A stretch of DNA of 6,737 nt from an uncultured Eubacteriales bacterium (GCA_900546385.1 URCT01000125.1:1-6737), one strand, 5' to 3'. Counted from the first letter of the stretch, positions 1 to 6,024 are shown. Translations and numbers: made by a program. The notes: generated by a model from the letters alone, not told the origin.

Positions 1-188
1 GCGGTCTCCGACGCACAAAAACTTGCCACTGGCAACTTTTTGCACGTCCGAGCAGCATTATCCTTGTTGCTGCCGCAACAATTCCTGCCGCTCCGCGGCT
101 TTTTGCGCCGCCTTGCGGCGGCATCTTTCGGAGGCAAAGCCGCCAAGAGCCGAGCACCAAACGGTGCTCGGCTCTTCATCCCTCCGGG
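1..188 (-). repeat. Hairpin array downstream of the acyl-CoA synthetase gene (left array)
   Basis: This gene-free stretch is almost entirely made of consecutive small inverted repeats. Stems on the plus strand: 1-14 (loop TCC, one bulge, cut by the window edge), 16-42 (12 positions, one mismatch, loop ACT), 64-81 (7 bp, loop TGCC), 87-99 (5 bp, loop TCC, then five T), 106-120 (6 bp, loop CTT), 130-144 (5 bp plus one mismatch, loop AAA), 145-176 (14 bp, loop AAAC) and 180-188 (3 bp, loop TCC). The last one touches the stop codon at 189-191. Read in the direction of the synthetase gene (minus strand), the loops include GGA three times and GGCA once, all closed by C-G, as in the array at 6012-6313. 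Stem sequences differ from one another, so this is a shared architecture and not a copied unit. I see no credible protein gene here. Confidence 0.75.
145..176 (-). terminator. 14-bp perfect hairpin just after the synthetase stop
   Basis: AAGAGCCGAGCACC at 145-158 is perfectly complementary to 163-176, leaving a 4-nt loop. It begins 12 bases past the stop codon on the minus strand and is the longest stem in the left array. It is the most likely 3' end-forming or 3' end-protecting structure for the synthetase mRNA. No T-tract follows on the minus strand, so it does not meet the usual definition of an intrinsic terminator. It may instead act as an mRNA 3' stabiliser. Confidence 0.4.
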
Positions 189-1916
189 CTATTCCAGATT
201 GTCCGCCGAATTGCGGCGAATCTTCCGCGTGCTGGTCTTGTCAAATTCCCGATAGCGCAGCTTTATCTTGCGCACTGCCTTGTATGCCGGCAAATGCGCA
301 TTCACATCCTCCTTGATGAGGTTCTTGAAATATCCCTCAAGCACCTTTACTGTATCCGCATTTTCACTTTCCGACGCCTTTTCCGGGTCGAACGCGCCGA
401 TGATCCCTTGCTCTGCTAAATACGTAAAATTCGGGAATATTTTGACTGTCACGACCGTTTCATTTTCCTCCTTCTCGGAGGGCGACCCGTAGGCCATGCA
501 TTCCGAAACCGCCGGGCATTTTTCAAGCAGATATTCGATCTCCTCCGGGAAGATCTTCTTGCCGTTTCCGATGACAATCATGTTCTTGATACGTCCGGTT
601 ATCGTGTATTCGCCGGTAACCGAATCCCGTTTTGCAAGGTCGCCTGTGTGGAAATAGCCGTCCGCGTCGATGACCTCCGCCGTGGCTTCGGGATTGTTGT
701 AATAGCCAAGCATCACGTTCGCACCTTTTACGGCAAGCTCGCCGATGCCTTCATCGTTCGGCTCGATAATCTTTGCGCGCAAGCCGTTCACCGGTACGCC
801 CACCGTGCCCGGCGTATGAACAAAATCGTTGTGCATAAGGCATACCGGCGAGGTCTCGGTCAGTCCATAGCCGCATAAAATGCGGAAACCAAGCCGCTCG
901 AAATCGCGCTGAATGTCCGGATCAAGGGCTGCCGCACCACATAAAATCGCACGCAACCTGCCGCCGAACGCCGCGTGAACGCTGTGAAAAACCGTTCCTG
1001 CCACTTTTCCGGAAAGCGGGCCGGAAACCGCCGCAAGCGCTTTACCCACCGCAAGATAGGCACTGCCGCCGCGTACCGCCTTCATCTTTTTTATAAGGCT
1101 TGTGTGAATGGTCTTTAACAATAACGGCACAGCCACAAAAACCGTCGGCTTGTATTCGCGGAAATCCGATAACAGGTGTGCAAGCCCCGACATATAGGAA
1201 ATGCTGCCGCCGGCATATAAAATCGATAAGAACCCGGCCATGCACTCATAGGTGTGGTGCAGCGGAAGCACCGAAAGCGTTCTGTCCTCCGGCGTAACAA
1301 GCACTTTCTTTGCCACGGCGACAATGTTGGAGCAGATGTTGAACTGGCTTAACATAACGCCCTTGGCAACACCGGTCGTACCGGAGGTATATAACAGAAT
1401 TCCGAGTGCAAACGGGTCGATCTTATGCTTCTCATACGAACGGTTGCCGCTTTCGCGTTTTTCGCGTCCTTCGGCAAGAAGTGCCGGGAAATTACTCATG
1501 GCAATCTTTTCCAGCGGCAATTCGATTTCGGCAATCGTTTTTTCCAGCTCGTCGGAATAAATGACCGCACATGAACCCGAAAGCGAGAGAATGTTCTCGA
1601 TTTCCGGCTTTTTCAGATCCTTATCCACCGGAACGATGACACCGACACCGCTTGTGACGGCAAGATACGTAAGCGCCCACTCATAGGAATTCTTTCCGAT
1701 GACGGCAATCTTTTTTCCTTCAAAGCCTTTGGCGTTCAAAATCGTGCTGAGGGCTTTTATATCCGAAAGAAACGCTGCATAGGTCACTTCCGTAAGCTGT
1801 TTTTGTTTTTTGAGTACAAACGCCGTGCGTGAAGCATGGTCGAGAGCACTTGTTTCGATAAGCTCCCGCAGCGTCGAAATCGGACGCACATCGTAAACCA
1901 TAGATCTTTTTTCCAT
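189..1916 (-). CDS. AMP-forming acyl-CoA synthetase (long-chain fatty-acid-CoA ligase type)
   Basis: The 575-aa protein belongs to the adenylate-forming ANL superfamily: it would activate a carboxylic acid with ATP to an acyl-AMP and then transfer it to CoA. Visible family motifs are the phosphate-binding loop LLYTSGTTGVAKGVM (about 174-188), HHTYE (220-224), GYGLTETSP (349-357), the TGD motif in YFHTGDLAKRD (421-431), the hinge segment GRIKNMIVIGNGKKIFPEEIE (from about 441), and the C-terminal KTSTRKIRR, whose Lys near 565 fits the A10 catalytic lysine. Length and motif spacing fit the long-chain (COG1022-like) branch, but chain length cannot be read from sequence alone. There is no signal peptide, so it is probably cytosolic or membrane-peripheral. 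The start at 1916 is supported by AGAAAGGA six bases upstream. It is monocistronic here, with a terminator hairpin close upstream and a hairpin array directly downstream. An acyl-ACP synthetase role is a possible alternative. Confidence 0.9.
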   Translation of the reverse strand: MEKRSMVYDVRPISTLRELIETSALDHASRTAFVLKKQKQLTEVTYAAFLSDIKALSTILNAKGFEGKKIAVIGKNSYEWALTYLAVTSGVGVIVPVDKDLKKPEIENILSLSGSCAVIYSDELEKTIAEIELPLEKIAMSNFPALLAEGREKRESGNRSYEKHKIDPFALGILLYTSGTTGVAKGVMLSQFNICSNIVAVAKKVLVTPEDRTLSVLPLHHTYECMAGFLSILYAGGSISYMSGLAHLLSDFREYKPTVFVAVPLLLKTIHTSLIKKMKAVRGGSAYLAVGKALAAVSGPLSGKVAGTVFHSVHAAFGGRLRAILCGAAALDPDIQRDFERLGFRILCGYGLTETSPVCLMHNDFVHTPGTVGVPVNGLRAKIIEPNDEGIGELAVKGANVMLGYYNNPEATAEVIDADGYFHTGDLAKRDSVTGEYTITGRIKNMIVIGNGKKIFPEEIEYLLEKCPAVSECMAYGSPSEKEENETVVTVKIFPNFTYLAEQGIIGAFDPEKASESENADTVKVLEGYFKNLIKEDVNAHLPAYKAVRKIKLRYREFDKTSTRKIRRNSADNLE

Positions 1917-1944
1917 TTTTTGTCCTTTCTTGCTCTAAAGCACT

Positions 1945-1981
1945 AAGAAAAAAAGTATCGGGCAAACCTTTTACCCGATAC
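1945..1981 (-). terminator. Intrinsic terminator hairpin in front of the synthetase gene
   Basis: GTATCGGG (1955-1962) pairs with CCCGATAC (1974-1981) as a perfect 8-bp stem with an 11-nt loop. On the minus strand it is followed by seven T (1954-1948) and then CTT. It would end transcripts from the DUF6198-type gene, whose stop is about 155 bases upstream. It lies only about 28 bases before the synthetase start codon, so the synthetase must start downstream of it, overlap it, or be attenuated by it. Confidence 0.75.
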
Positions 1982-1982
1982 C

Positions 1983-1988
1983 ATTATA
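1983..1988 (-). promoter_or_regulatory. Candidate -10 element (TATAAT) for the synthetase gene
   Basis: A perfect TATAAT reads leftwards at 1988-1983. No convincing -35 hexamer lies 16-18 bases upstream and there is no TG extension, so support rests on the -10 alone. Transcription would begin near 1976, inside the 5' arm of the terminator stem. A message starting there would lack most of that arm, while read-through RNA from upstream would carry the full hairpin. Confidence 0.4.
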
Positions 1989-2136
1989 CGATACATTCTT
2001 ATAGTGCGCGTGTTTATATCCGGAATTGGCTGTAAATTAAAATCGGTGGATTTCGCACATTTTGGTGAAAATTCGGAACAATGCCGCAAAACCGTGAAAA
2101 AATTCCGGTGATTTCAAAGACGCTTTCAAAACCATT
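1989..2136. other. Intergenic stretch between the synthetase and DUF6198-type genes
   Basis: This AT-leaning spacer holds TTTACA and TATAAA-like words on the minus strand, but with a 12-base spacing that does not suit a sigma-A promoter. No terminator hairpin with a T-tract was found directly after the stop at 2137. The nearest one is at 1945-1981. No open frame here has a ribosome binding site. Confidence 0.5.
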
Positions 2137-2832
2137 TTATTCATCTAACGAAAAATGCGCGGCAAATTTCGGAAAAAGCGGCGTTACGTCAAGCACCTTA
2201 TCAAGAAGTCTCCCGAAAAAACCGATAACCGTGCCGTTAATAAGCGCCATGAACAGCGTTCCGAAGCTGATACCGACAAATTTTCCGAAAAACAACAGCG
2301 TCATCACACTGCCGACCGCAAGACACGACAGGTCAAAGCAAGTCTTGAAAAACGACCGCTTGATATGAAATTTCGCACTTATGCCTTTGACAAAAAAGTC
2401 GTAGACCTGCGGATACAGATAGGTTTTGTAAAAGCAGGCAATCGACAGCGACGTAAGCAAAATGCCAAGCACAAACATTCCTGCACGAACCGGCAAAGCC
2501 ATGCTGCCCGGCGTCGTTGCCTGCGGATTGAAAACCGGCACAAGCCGCCATAAATCAAGCACCGCCCCATAAAAAAGGCACGTGAGAAACGACGAAAGAT
2601 ATACCGCCTTGCATTTTCGCATCATCAGGCAGAATACGATGAAAAGCCCGGCTTGTATGACATATTCCGCTTGCCCGAAGGTCAAAAAGCCGGTTTTCAG
2701 GCTTAAAAGATAGGCAGGCGCAACAATCATGGAAATGCCGAGATCGGCGGCGGTCAACATCGCAACCGAAAAGGCAAGCAAGACCGTTGCAAACAGATAA
2801 AGCGTTTCACTGTGAAGCTTGATTTTGTGCAT
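2137..2832 (-). CDS. YczE/YitT-like (DUF6198-type) integral membrane protein
   Basis: This 231-aa, very hydrophobic protein has about five membrane segments. It opens with a family-like N-terminus: LFATVLLAFSVAMLTAADLG (about 13-32) followed by a helix and LTFGQAEYVIQAGLFIVFCL (about 50-69). The pattern of an early helix ending in ADLG, followed by a TFG-type second element, is what I recognise from the YczE/DUF6198 family of uncharacterised Firmicutes membrane proteins. Transported substrate and function are unknown. The start at 2832 was chosen because AGGAAG lies nine bases upstream. The frame is open further, to 2985, but that extension would run through the terminator hairpin, and its ATG sits within a promoter -10 box. 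The gene has a long (~137 nt) leader with a terminator hairpin, which suggests it is regulated by attenuation. Confidence 0.7.
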   Translation of the reverse strand: MHKIKLHSETLYLFATVLLAFSVAMLTAADLGISMIVAPAYLLSLKTGFLTFGQAEYVIQAGLFIVFCLMMRKCKAVYLSSFLTCLFYGAVLDLWRLVPVFNPQATTPGSMALPVRAGMFVLGILLTSLSIACFYKTYLYPQVYDFFVKGISAKFHIKRSFFKTCFDLSCLAVGSVMTLLFFGKFVGISFGTLFMALINGTVIGFFGRLLDKVLDVTPLFPKFAAHFSLDE

Positions 2833-2862
2833 AGGCGTTTTCTTCCTTTCGCAAAAGCCGTA

Positions 2863-2886
2863 AAAGCAATAAAGCAATAAAGCAAA
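2863..2886. repeat. 8-bp microsatellite, almost three copies
   Basis: AAAGCAAT occurs at 2863-2870 and 2871-2878, and seven of its eight bases again at 2879-2886. On the coding strand of the DUF6198-type gene this is a T-rich ATTGCTTT run between the leader terminator and the ribosome binding site. Copy-number change here would alter leader length but no reading frame. Confidence 0.8.
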
Positions 2887-2889
2887 ACC

Positions 2890-2924
2890 AAAAAAATCAC
2901 ACACCGATGTTTTTCGGTGTGTGA
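2890..2924 (-). terminator. Strong intrinsic terminator (leader attenuator or end of upstream gene)
   Basis: TCACACACCGA (2897-2907) pairs perfectly with 2914-2924 (11 bp, 6-nt loop). On the minus strand it is followed by seven T (2896-2890). It lies 100 bases past the stop of the 3025-3513 gene and could end that transcript. However, a near-consensus promoter (2976-3004) fires into it, so it also sits in the leader of the DUF6198-type gene. A transcript from that promoter that stops here would be an RNA of about 80 nt. Confidence 0.8.
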
Positions 2925-2975
2925 CGAAAAGGACGCGGCCGCATCTCAAAAATTCACACGGATTTTGCTGTAAGA

Positions 2976-3004
2976 AGTATAGCATAACCGGAAAAATTTG
3001 TCAA
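2976..3004 (-). promoter_or_regulatory. Near-consensus sigma-A promoter for the DUF6198-type gene
   Basis: Reading leftwards, TTGACA (3004-2999), a 17-base spacer and TATACT (2981-2976) give an almost ideal housekeeping promoter. The expected start is near 2969. It begins only 21 bases past the stop of the upstream minus-strand gene, which shows the two genes are not a simple operon. Confidence 0.8.
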
Positions 3005-3024
3005 GACCGGTTCAGCAAAATATT

Positions 3025-3513
3025 TTAGGTATCCACACGGATGTAATACAGCTGATCCGTTTCGCTGTCGTATACGGCCAAATTGAAATTGTAGGACGCG
3101 CGGTCATAAAGGGACTCCGGGCTTGACGTTTGACCCAACCGATCGTAAAATAAATAGTAGCCGTCCGTGATGACGGGGAACTCCGAAAAATACCCGTCAC
3201 AAAAAACGTCATAAGTGTCGTCTAAAGGCTCCGGAAGCGGCAGCTTTTGCCAGTTTTGCACGATTTTCCGGATTTTTCCAGACTTTGCGGAACAGTCTGC
3301 CGCTAAAAAATAATCGCCGTCGCCGAGAAAACCGCCATGCGTGTCCGTTTCGGTGAGAATGCGCACATCACGCTTGTCAATCCCGCAGTCGCGGTACAGA
3401 TACGTCCTATGCGCACGGTCGTTGTCCATGGCCAAAAGAAAAAGGATTGCGGCCAAAAGCAGACAAATGAAGAGCAACAGATTCACTTTGTTTATTTTCA
3501 GGCTTTGCTTCAT
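3025..3513 (-). CDS. Membrane-anchored protein of unknown function
   Basis: This 162-aa protein has a short basic start (MKQSLKINK), one hydrophobic segment (about 11-29) acting as signal anchor or uncleaved signal peptide, and about 130 mostly polar residues predicted outside the membrane. The outer part is rich in Asp, Tyr and Phe. It contains GDGDYFLAADCS (about 68-79) and WQKLPLPEPLDDTYDVF (about 92-108), resembling a compact folded domain. There is no clear lipobox, though a Cys lies within the hydrophobic segment. I do not recognise the family. The start at 3513 is supported by AAGGAGGA seven bases upstream. The frame opens as far as 3582, but those codons lie over the promoter. It has its own promoter and a short leader, is divergent from the YkvI-like gene, and may share regulation with it. 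Confidence 0.8.
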   Translation of the reverse strand: MKQSLKINKVNLLLFICLLLAAILFLLAMDNDRAHRTYLYRDCGIDKRDVRILTETDTHGGFLGDGDYFLAADCSAKSGKIRKIVQNWQKLPLPEPLDDTYDVFCDGYFSEFPVITDGYYLFYDRLGQTSSPESLYDRASYNFNLAVYDSETDQLYYIRVDT

Positions 3514-3541
3514 GGCGGATTCCTCCTTTTTGATTGATATC

Positions 3542-3570
3542 AGTATAATCGACTTTTTGGGTTCTGTCAA
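3542..3570 (-). promoter_or_regulatory. Near-consensus promoter for the membrane-anchored protein gene
   Basis: TTGACA (3570-3565), 17 bases, then TATACT (3547-3542) on the minus strand. The hexamers and spacing are identical to the promoter at 2976-3004. The start of transcription is expected near 3535, giving a leader of about 22 nt that contains the AAGGAGGA site. Confidence 0.8.
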
Positions 3571-3583
3571 TAGGCAAACCATA

Positions 3584-3602
3584 TCTTAAAATATCTTTAA
3601 GA
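3584..3602. promoter_or_regulatory. AT-rich inverted repeat, candidate operator
   Basis: TCTTAAAATATCTTTAAGA is a perfect 7-bp inverted repeat around a 5-bp centre. It lies between the two divergent promoters, 14 bases upstream of the minus-strand -35 box. Its size and symmetry suit a dimeric regulator, but I cannot name one. Confidence 0.4.
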
Positions 3603-3605
3603 ATT

Positions 3606-3620
3606 CCGCTTTCAAAGCGG
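3606..3620. promoter_or_regulatory. GC-flanked palindrome, candidate second operator
   Basis: CCGCTTTCAAAGCGG is a perfect 7-bp palindrome around a single central C. It lies three bases from the AT-rich inverted repeat and 19 bases upstream of the plus-strand -35 box. With a one-base centre it is poorly suited to an RNA hairpin, which favours a protein-binding role. Confidence 0.4.
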
Positions 3621-3639
3621 CGTTCCGCGCATTTTTCTC

Positions 3640-3668
3640 TTGCACAAACAGCCTTTTTGTGGTATACT
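3640..3668 (+). promoter_or_regulatory. Promoter for the YkvI-like gene
   Basis: TTGCAC (3640-3645), a 17-base spacer and TATACT (3663-3668). The expected start is near 3675, about 32 bases before the ATG at 3707. The -10 hexamer and spacing match the two minus-strand promoters of this region. Confidence 0.75.
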
Positions 3669-3706
3669 GAAACGGTAATTCCCGTGAGTCTCTTGGGAGG
3701 GATTTT

Positions 3707-4777
3707 ATGAAAAAACTCGGAAGCCTTCCGATCGGCCTGTCGTTTGCCGGTTGTTTTTTGGGCGTGGGCTGTATGTCCGGCGCGGAGGTGTTTCAATTTT
3801 TCGGCACATTCGGCATTCCCGGCTTTGTCGGCGTGTTTTTTGCCGTCACCGGCTTAGCCTTGCTGAATCTGGCCATTGCCTATATCGTCGGGAAAACGGG
3901 CGATGCCGGTATTGACCGGGTGGTGGTCGGCGCACCGCGGAAAATGCTTTTATCCTTAACCGGCGGCTTGGAAATCCTAATCTTTTTCGGCACCTATGTG
4001 GTGACGGCGGCCGGTGCCGGTGCGCTTCTTGAAATGCTGACCGGGCTTCCGGGCGCACATCTTTGGGGTTCGTTCCTCTTTTGCTTTTTGATTTCCCTCA
4101 TCGCCATTCGCGGCATTACGGGTCTTGTCCGGCTGTTTTCGGCGGTCGTGCCGGCGCTTGTGCTTATGGCCTTTGCCGTGAGCATGGCGACGGTGTTCCG
4201 GCATCCGGTGTTCGATTTTACACCGTCCGAAACCGTGCATCCGTTCCTTCCGAATGCTTTTTGCGGTGCACTCACCTTTTCGTCGTATAACATTTTCTGT
4301 TCCATCGGCGTTTTGTGTCCCATCGGCTTGCAGGCCAAAAGCCGCAAAGCGGTGGTTTGGGGCACGGTTCTCGGCGGAGCCGCGCTTGCCGTGCAGATGG
4401 TGTGCGTGCTGCTTGCGCTTGCCGTAACGCCGGAGGCGGCTGTCGAAAGCCTGCCGATGCTTGCGGTGGCGCGTGCGCTTTCGCCGGTGCTTGCGGTTGT
4501 GTATGCCGTTTTGTTGTTTTTCTCCATGGCCGGTGCGAGCCTTGCGTGCTTAATTCCGACGGTTACCTATTTTGCCGACCGGAGCCGGTTTTTGTGCCGC
4601 CACAGCGCGCTTCTCACGTTTGCGCTCAGCTTTGCTGCCTTTCTGTTCAGCTGTTTCGGGTTTGCGGATTTGGTGGGAACGGTCTTTTCATCGTTCGGTT
4701 ATGTGGCACTTGCGGCGGTGTTCGGGATTGTGTTTCATGCCGTGCGGCTTTGGCGAAAAACAAAAAATCGCATTTGA
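3707..4777 (+). CDS. YkvI-like integral membrane transporter
   Basis: This 356-aa protein has about ten hydrophobic segments (for example 9-31, 37-61, 83-110, 118-137, 143-162, 218-240, 256-284, 300-320 and 325-345). The N-terminal stretch SFAGCFLGVGCMSGAEVFQFF (12-32) matches the family pattern of a first helix broken around a GxGxxSGxE motif, as seen in YkvI-type proteins (COG3949). FSSYNIFCSIGVLCPIG (191-207) is another typical family segment. The fold is expected to be LeuT/APC-like, with unwound helices 1 and 6 around a small substrate. The real substrate is not known for the family. The start is supported by GGGAGG six bases upstream. The gene is transcribed alone, from the promoter at 3640-3668 to the terminator at 4801-4834. 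The gene is GC-rich and leaves long spurious open frames on other strands. A sodium- or proton-coupled amino-acid or amine carrier is a reasonable guess only. Confidence 0.82.
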   Translation: MKKLGSLPIGLSFAGCFLGVGCMSGAEVFQFFGTFGIPGFVGVFFAVTGLALLNLAIAYIVGKTGDAGIDRVVVGAPRKMLLSLTGGLEILIFFGTYVVTAAGAGALLEMLTGLPGAHLWGSFLFCFLISLIAIRGITGLVRLFSAVVPALVLMAFAVSMATVFRHPVFDFTPSETVHPFLPNAFCGALTFSSYNIFCSIGVLCPIGLQAKSRKAVVWGTVLGGAALAVQMVCVLLALAVTPEAAVESLPMLAVARALSPVLAVVYAVLLFFSMAGASLACLIPTVTYFADRSRFLCRHSALLTFALSFAAFLFSCFGFADLVGTVFSSFGYVALAAVFGIVFHAVRLWRKTKNRI

Positions 4778-4800
4778 ACTATAAAAAAATAAGCTTATCA

Positions 4801-4834
4801 AAGGCGGCGCGGCAAGTCCGAGTCGTCTTTTTTT
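4801..4834 (+). terminator. Intrinsic terminator of the YkvI-like gene
   Basis: AAGGCGGC (4801-4808) pairs with GTCGTCTT (4822-4829), including two G-T wobbles. An inner CGG/CCG stem is capped by a 5-nt loop, and the T-run extends from 4828 to 4834. It starts 23 bases past the stop codon. The following gene starts 72 bases further on with no clear promoter of its own, so partial read-through is likely. Confidence 0.7.
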
Positions 4835-4906
4835 GTGCAGCATAAAGGAATAAATGCCGTTTCAAATGCCGATACTACCGCAAAGAAGCAAAAAAGAGGG
4901 ACGCTT

Positions 4907-5629
4907 ATGGCAAATGTATTTATCCGAACGGTGCTGTTATATGTGTTGATTGTTACGCTGATGCGGCTGACCGGCAAAAGGCAGATCGGGCAGTTGGAGT
5001 TGACCGAGCTGGTGACGGCCTTTATGATCTCGGAGCTTGCATCCTATCCGATCTCCAACAATTCGATCCCGCTGTTTTACGGCGTGATTCCGGCGGTGAC
5101 GCTTGTGTGCTTGGAGGTGTTTTTGTCGTATATTTCGATCAAATCGCGGTCGTTTCGCAAGGCCGTTACGGGAAATGCTCTGGCGCTCATCAAAAACGGC
5201 ACGCTCGATCAGGCGCAGATGAACCGGGCACGCATTACGTTAGAGGAGCTGATCAGTGCCATGCGCATGGCCGGGATTTCGCATTTATCCGATGTCGGCT
5301 ATGCGTTTTTGGAGTCCAACGGCATGATTTCGGTGCTTCCCAAAGCGGCAAATGCGCCGCCGACGGCAAGTGATTTGAATCGGAACGTGCCGGAAAACGG
5401 CATGGAGCATATTTTGATCGCGGACGGAAAGATCGATGAAAAGGAATTGCGTTCCTTGGGCTTGGAAAAGCGTTTTTTGGAGCGGAAATTGCGGGAAAAC
5501 GGGTATACTTCGCCCGAAGACGTATTTTTTATGGGACTTGACGATGCCAAAAATCTGTATTTGATACGCAAGGAAAACGCGTGTTCCAAGGCGTCCGGGC
5601 CGAAAGAAACGGCAGGCGGTGAGACATGA
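4907..5629 (+). CDS. DUF421 (YetF-like) membrane protein
   Basis: This 240-aa protein has the DUF421 layout. First come short N-terminal membrane helices (about 4-20, 32-48 and 57-78), with the conserved RLTGKRQIGQLELTELVTAFMIS around 20-42. A cytosolic domain follows, with LIKNGTLDQAQMNRARITLEEL (about 94-115) and the SDVGYAFLESNGMISVLPK segment (128-146). A second half, HILIADGKIDEKELRSLGLEKRFLERKL (about 168-195), ends in a DVFFMGLDDAKNLYLIRKE-type strand. These are the hallmark segments of the YetF/YrbG group, whose cellular role is not settled. ATG at 4907 is chosen for GAGGG seven bases upstream. A GTG at 4835 is in frame but overlaps the terminator and lacks a ribosome binding site. 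The gene overlaps the DUF4363 gene by four bases, so the two are translationally coupled and probably work together at the membrane. Confidence 0.88.
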   Translation: MANVFIRTVLLYVLIVTLMRLTGKRQIGQLELTELVTAFMISELASYPISNNSIPLFYGVIPAVTLVCLEVFLSYISIKSRSFRKAVTGNALALIKNGTLDQAQMNRARITLEELISAMRMAGISHLSDVGYAFLESNGMISVLPKAANAPPTASDLNRNVPENGMEHILIADGKIDEKELRSLGLEKRFLERKLRENGYTSPEDVFFMGLDDAKNLYLIRKENACSKASGPKETAGGET

Positions 5630-6024
5630 AAACGACGGTGATTGCCGGGATTTTATTTCTTTTGGTGCTTGTGTTTTTAGGCGTGAATTTTTATATGTTA
5701 AATGCGATTTTTGACGAGACGCTTGCCTTGTTTTCCACCTTGCCGGTATCGGCGGAGGCGTTAGAGCAGGCAAGTGAAGAGGAGCTTGCCGCGATCGATT
5801 TGCGTTTGAACGAGATTTACGGCCTTTGGCAAAAGCATGAGACCTATTTATGCTTTGGTCTTGAGCACGCGGCAAGCCGGTCGTTTTTGGAGACGTATCT
5901 TCCGGCGATGGCGTATTTTGAAGCGAAGGAATATCCGGCGTTTTTGGCGCAGACACGGGCGGCGCGCGACATTGTCAAGCATCTGGTCTTTGATGAGAGC
6001 ATTCGCTTAGGGAACATCTTATAG
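5626..6024 (+). CDS. DUF4363 family membrane-anchored protein
   Basis: This 132-aa protein has one N-terminal membrane segment (about 4-27, ILFLLVLVFLGVNFYMLNAI). An acidic helical region (EALEQASEEELAAIDLRLNEIYGLWQKHETYL, about 44-75) and a second helical part ending near LFDES-type residues suggest a bundle facing outward. Length, layout and position directly behind a DUF421 gene fit DUF4363, whose function is unknown. The ATG lies in an ATGA overlap with the DUF421 stop, with GGTGAG just upstream, so translation is coupled. The last four codons and the stop TAG (6022-6024) form one arm of a perfect 15-bp inverted repeat at 6012-6043, the first element of a hairpin array. The C-terminus may therefore have been set by that element. 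Confidence 0.75.
   Translation: MKTTVIAGILFLLVLVFLGVNFYMLNAIFDETLALFSTLPVSAEALEQASEEELAAIDLRLNEIYGLWQKHETYLCFGLEHAASRSFLETYLPAMAYFEAKEYPAFLAQTRAARDIVKHLVFDESIRLGNIL

Larger units (their letters stand above)
2833..2969 (-). promoter_or_regulatory. Structured ~137-nt 5' leader of the DUF6198-type gene
   Basis: From the predicted start near 2969 the leader holds, in order: an early segment containing CCGTGTGA (about 2962-2955), a near-palindrome GATGCGGCCGCGTC (2945-2932) able to form a 5-bp stem with a self-complementary GGCC loop, the 11-bp terminator hairpin with seven T (2924-2890), an 8-bp tandem repeat (2886-2863) and the ribosome binding site. GTGTGA in the early segment is complementary to TCACAC of the terminator 5' arm, which offers a possible antiterminator. 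I could not match it to a known riboswitch or T-box. Confidence 0.45.

Noticed and set aside
2833..2985. N-terminal extension of the DUF6198-type protein starting at 2985
   Set aside because: The ATG lies within the -10 region of the promoter, so it would not be transcribed from it, and the extension runs through the terminator hairpin. The start at 2832 has a proper ribosome binding site.
3994..4527. 177-aa minus-strand open frame inside the YkvI-like gene, and a 176-aa plus-strand frame at 4315-4845
   Set aside because: Both are shadows of a GC-rich membrane protein gene whose own frame has clear family motifs, a promoter and a ribosome binding site.
4835..4906. GTG start for the DUF421 protein at 4835
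   Set aside because: It overlaps the end of the intrinsic terminator T-run, lacks a ribosome binding site and adds a polar stretch not seen in the family. ATG at 4907 fits better.
4854..4949. 31-codon open frame preceded by AAAGGA, overlapping the DUF421 start
   Set aside because: It could be a leader peptide, but composition is unremarkable, there is no run of regulatory codons and the AAAGGA may be chance. Not enough to call a gene.
5285..5956. 223-aa minus-strand open frame
   Set aside because: It is antisense to the well-supported DUF421 and DUF4363 genes, with low-complexity, basic, serine/proline-rich content typical of a shadow frame.
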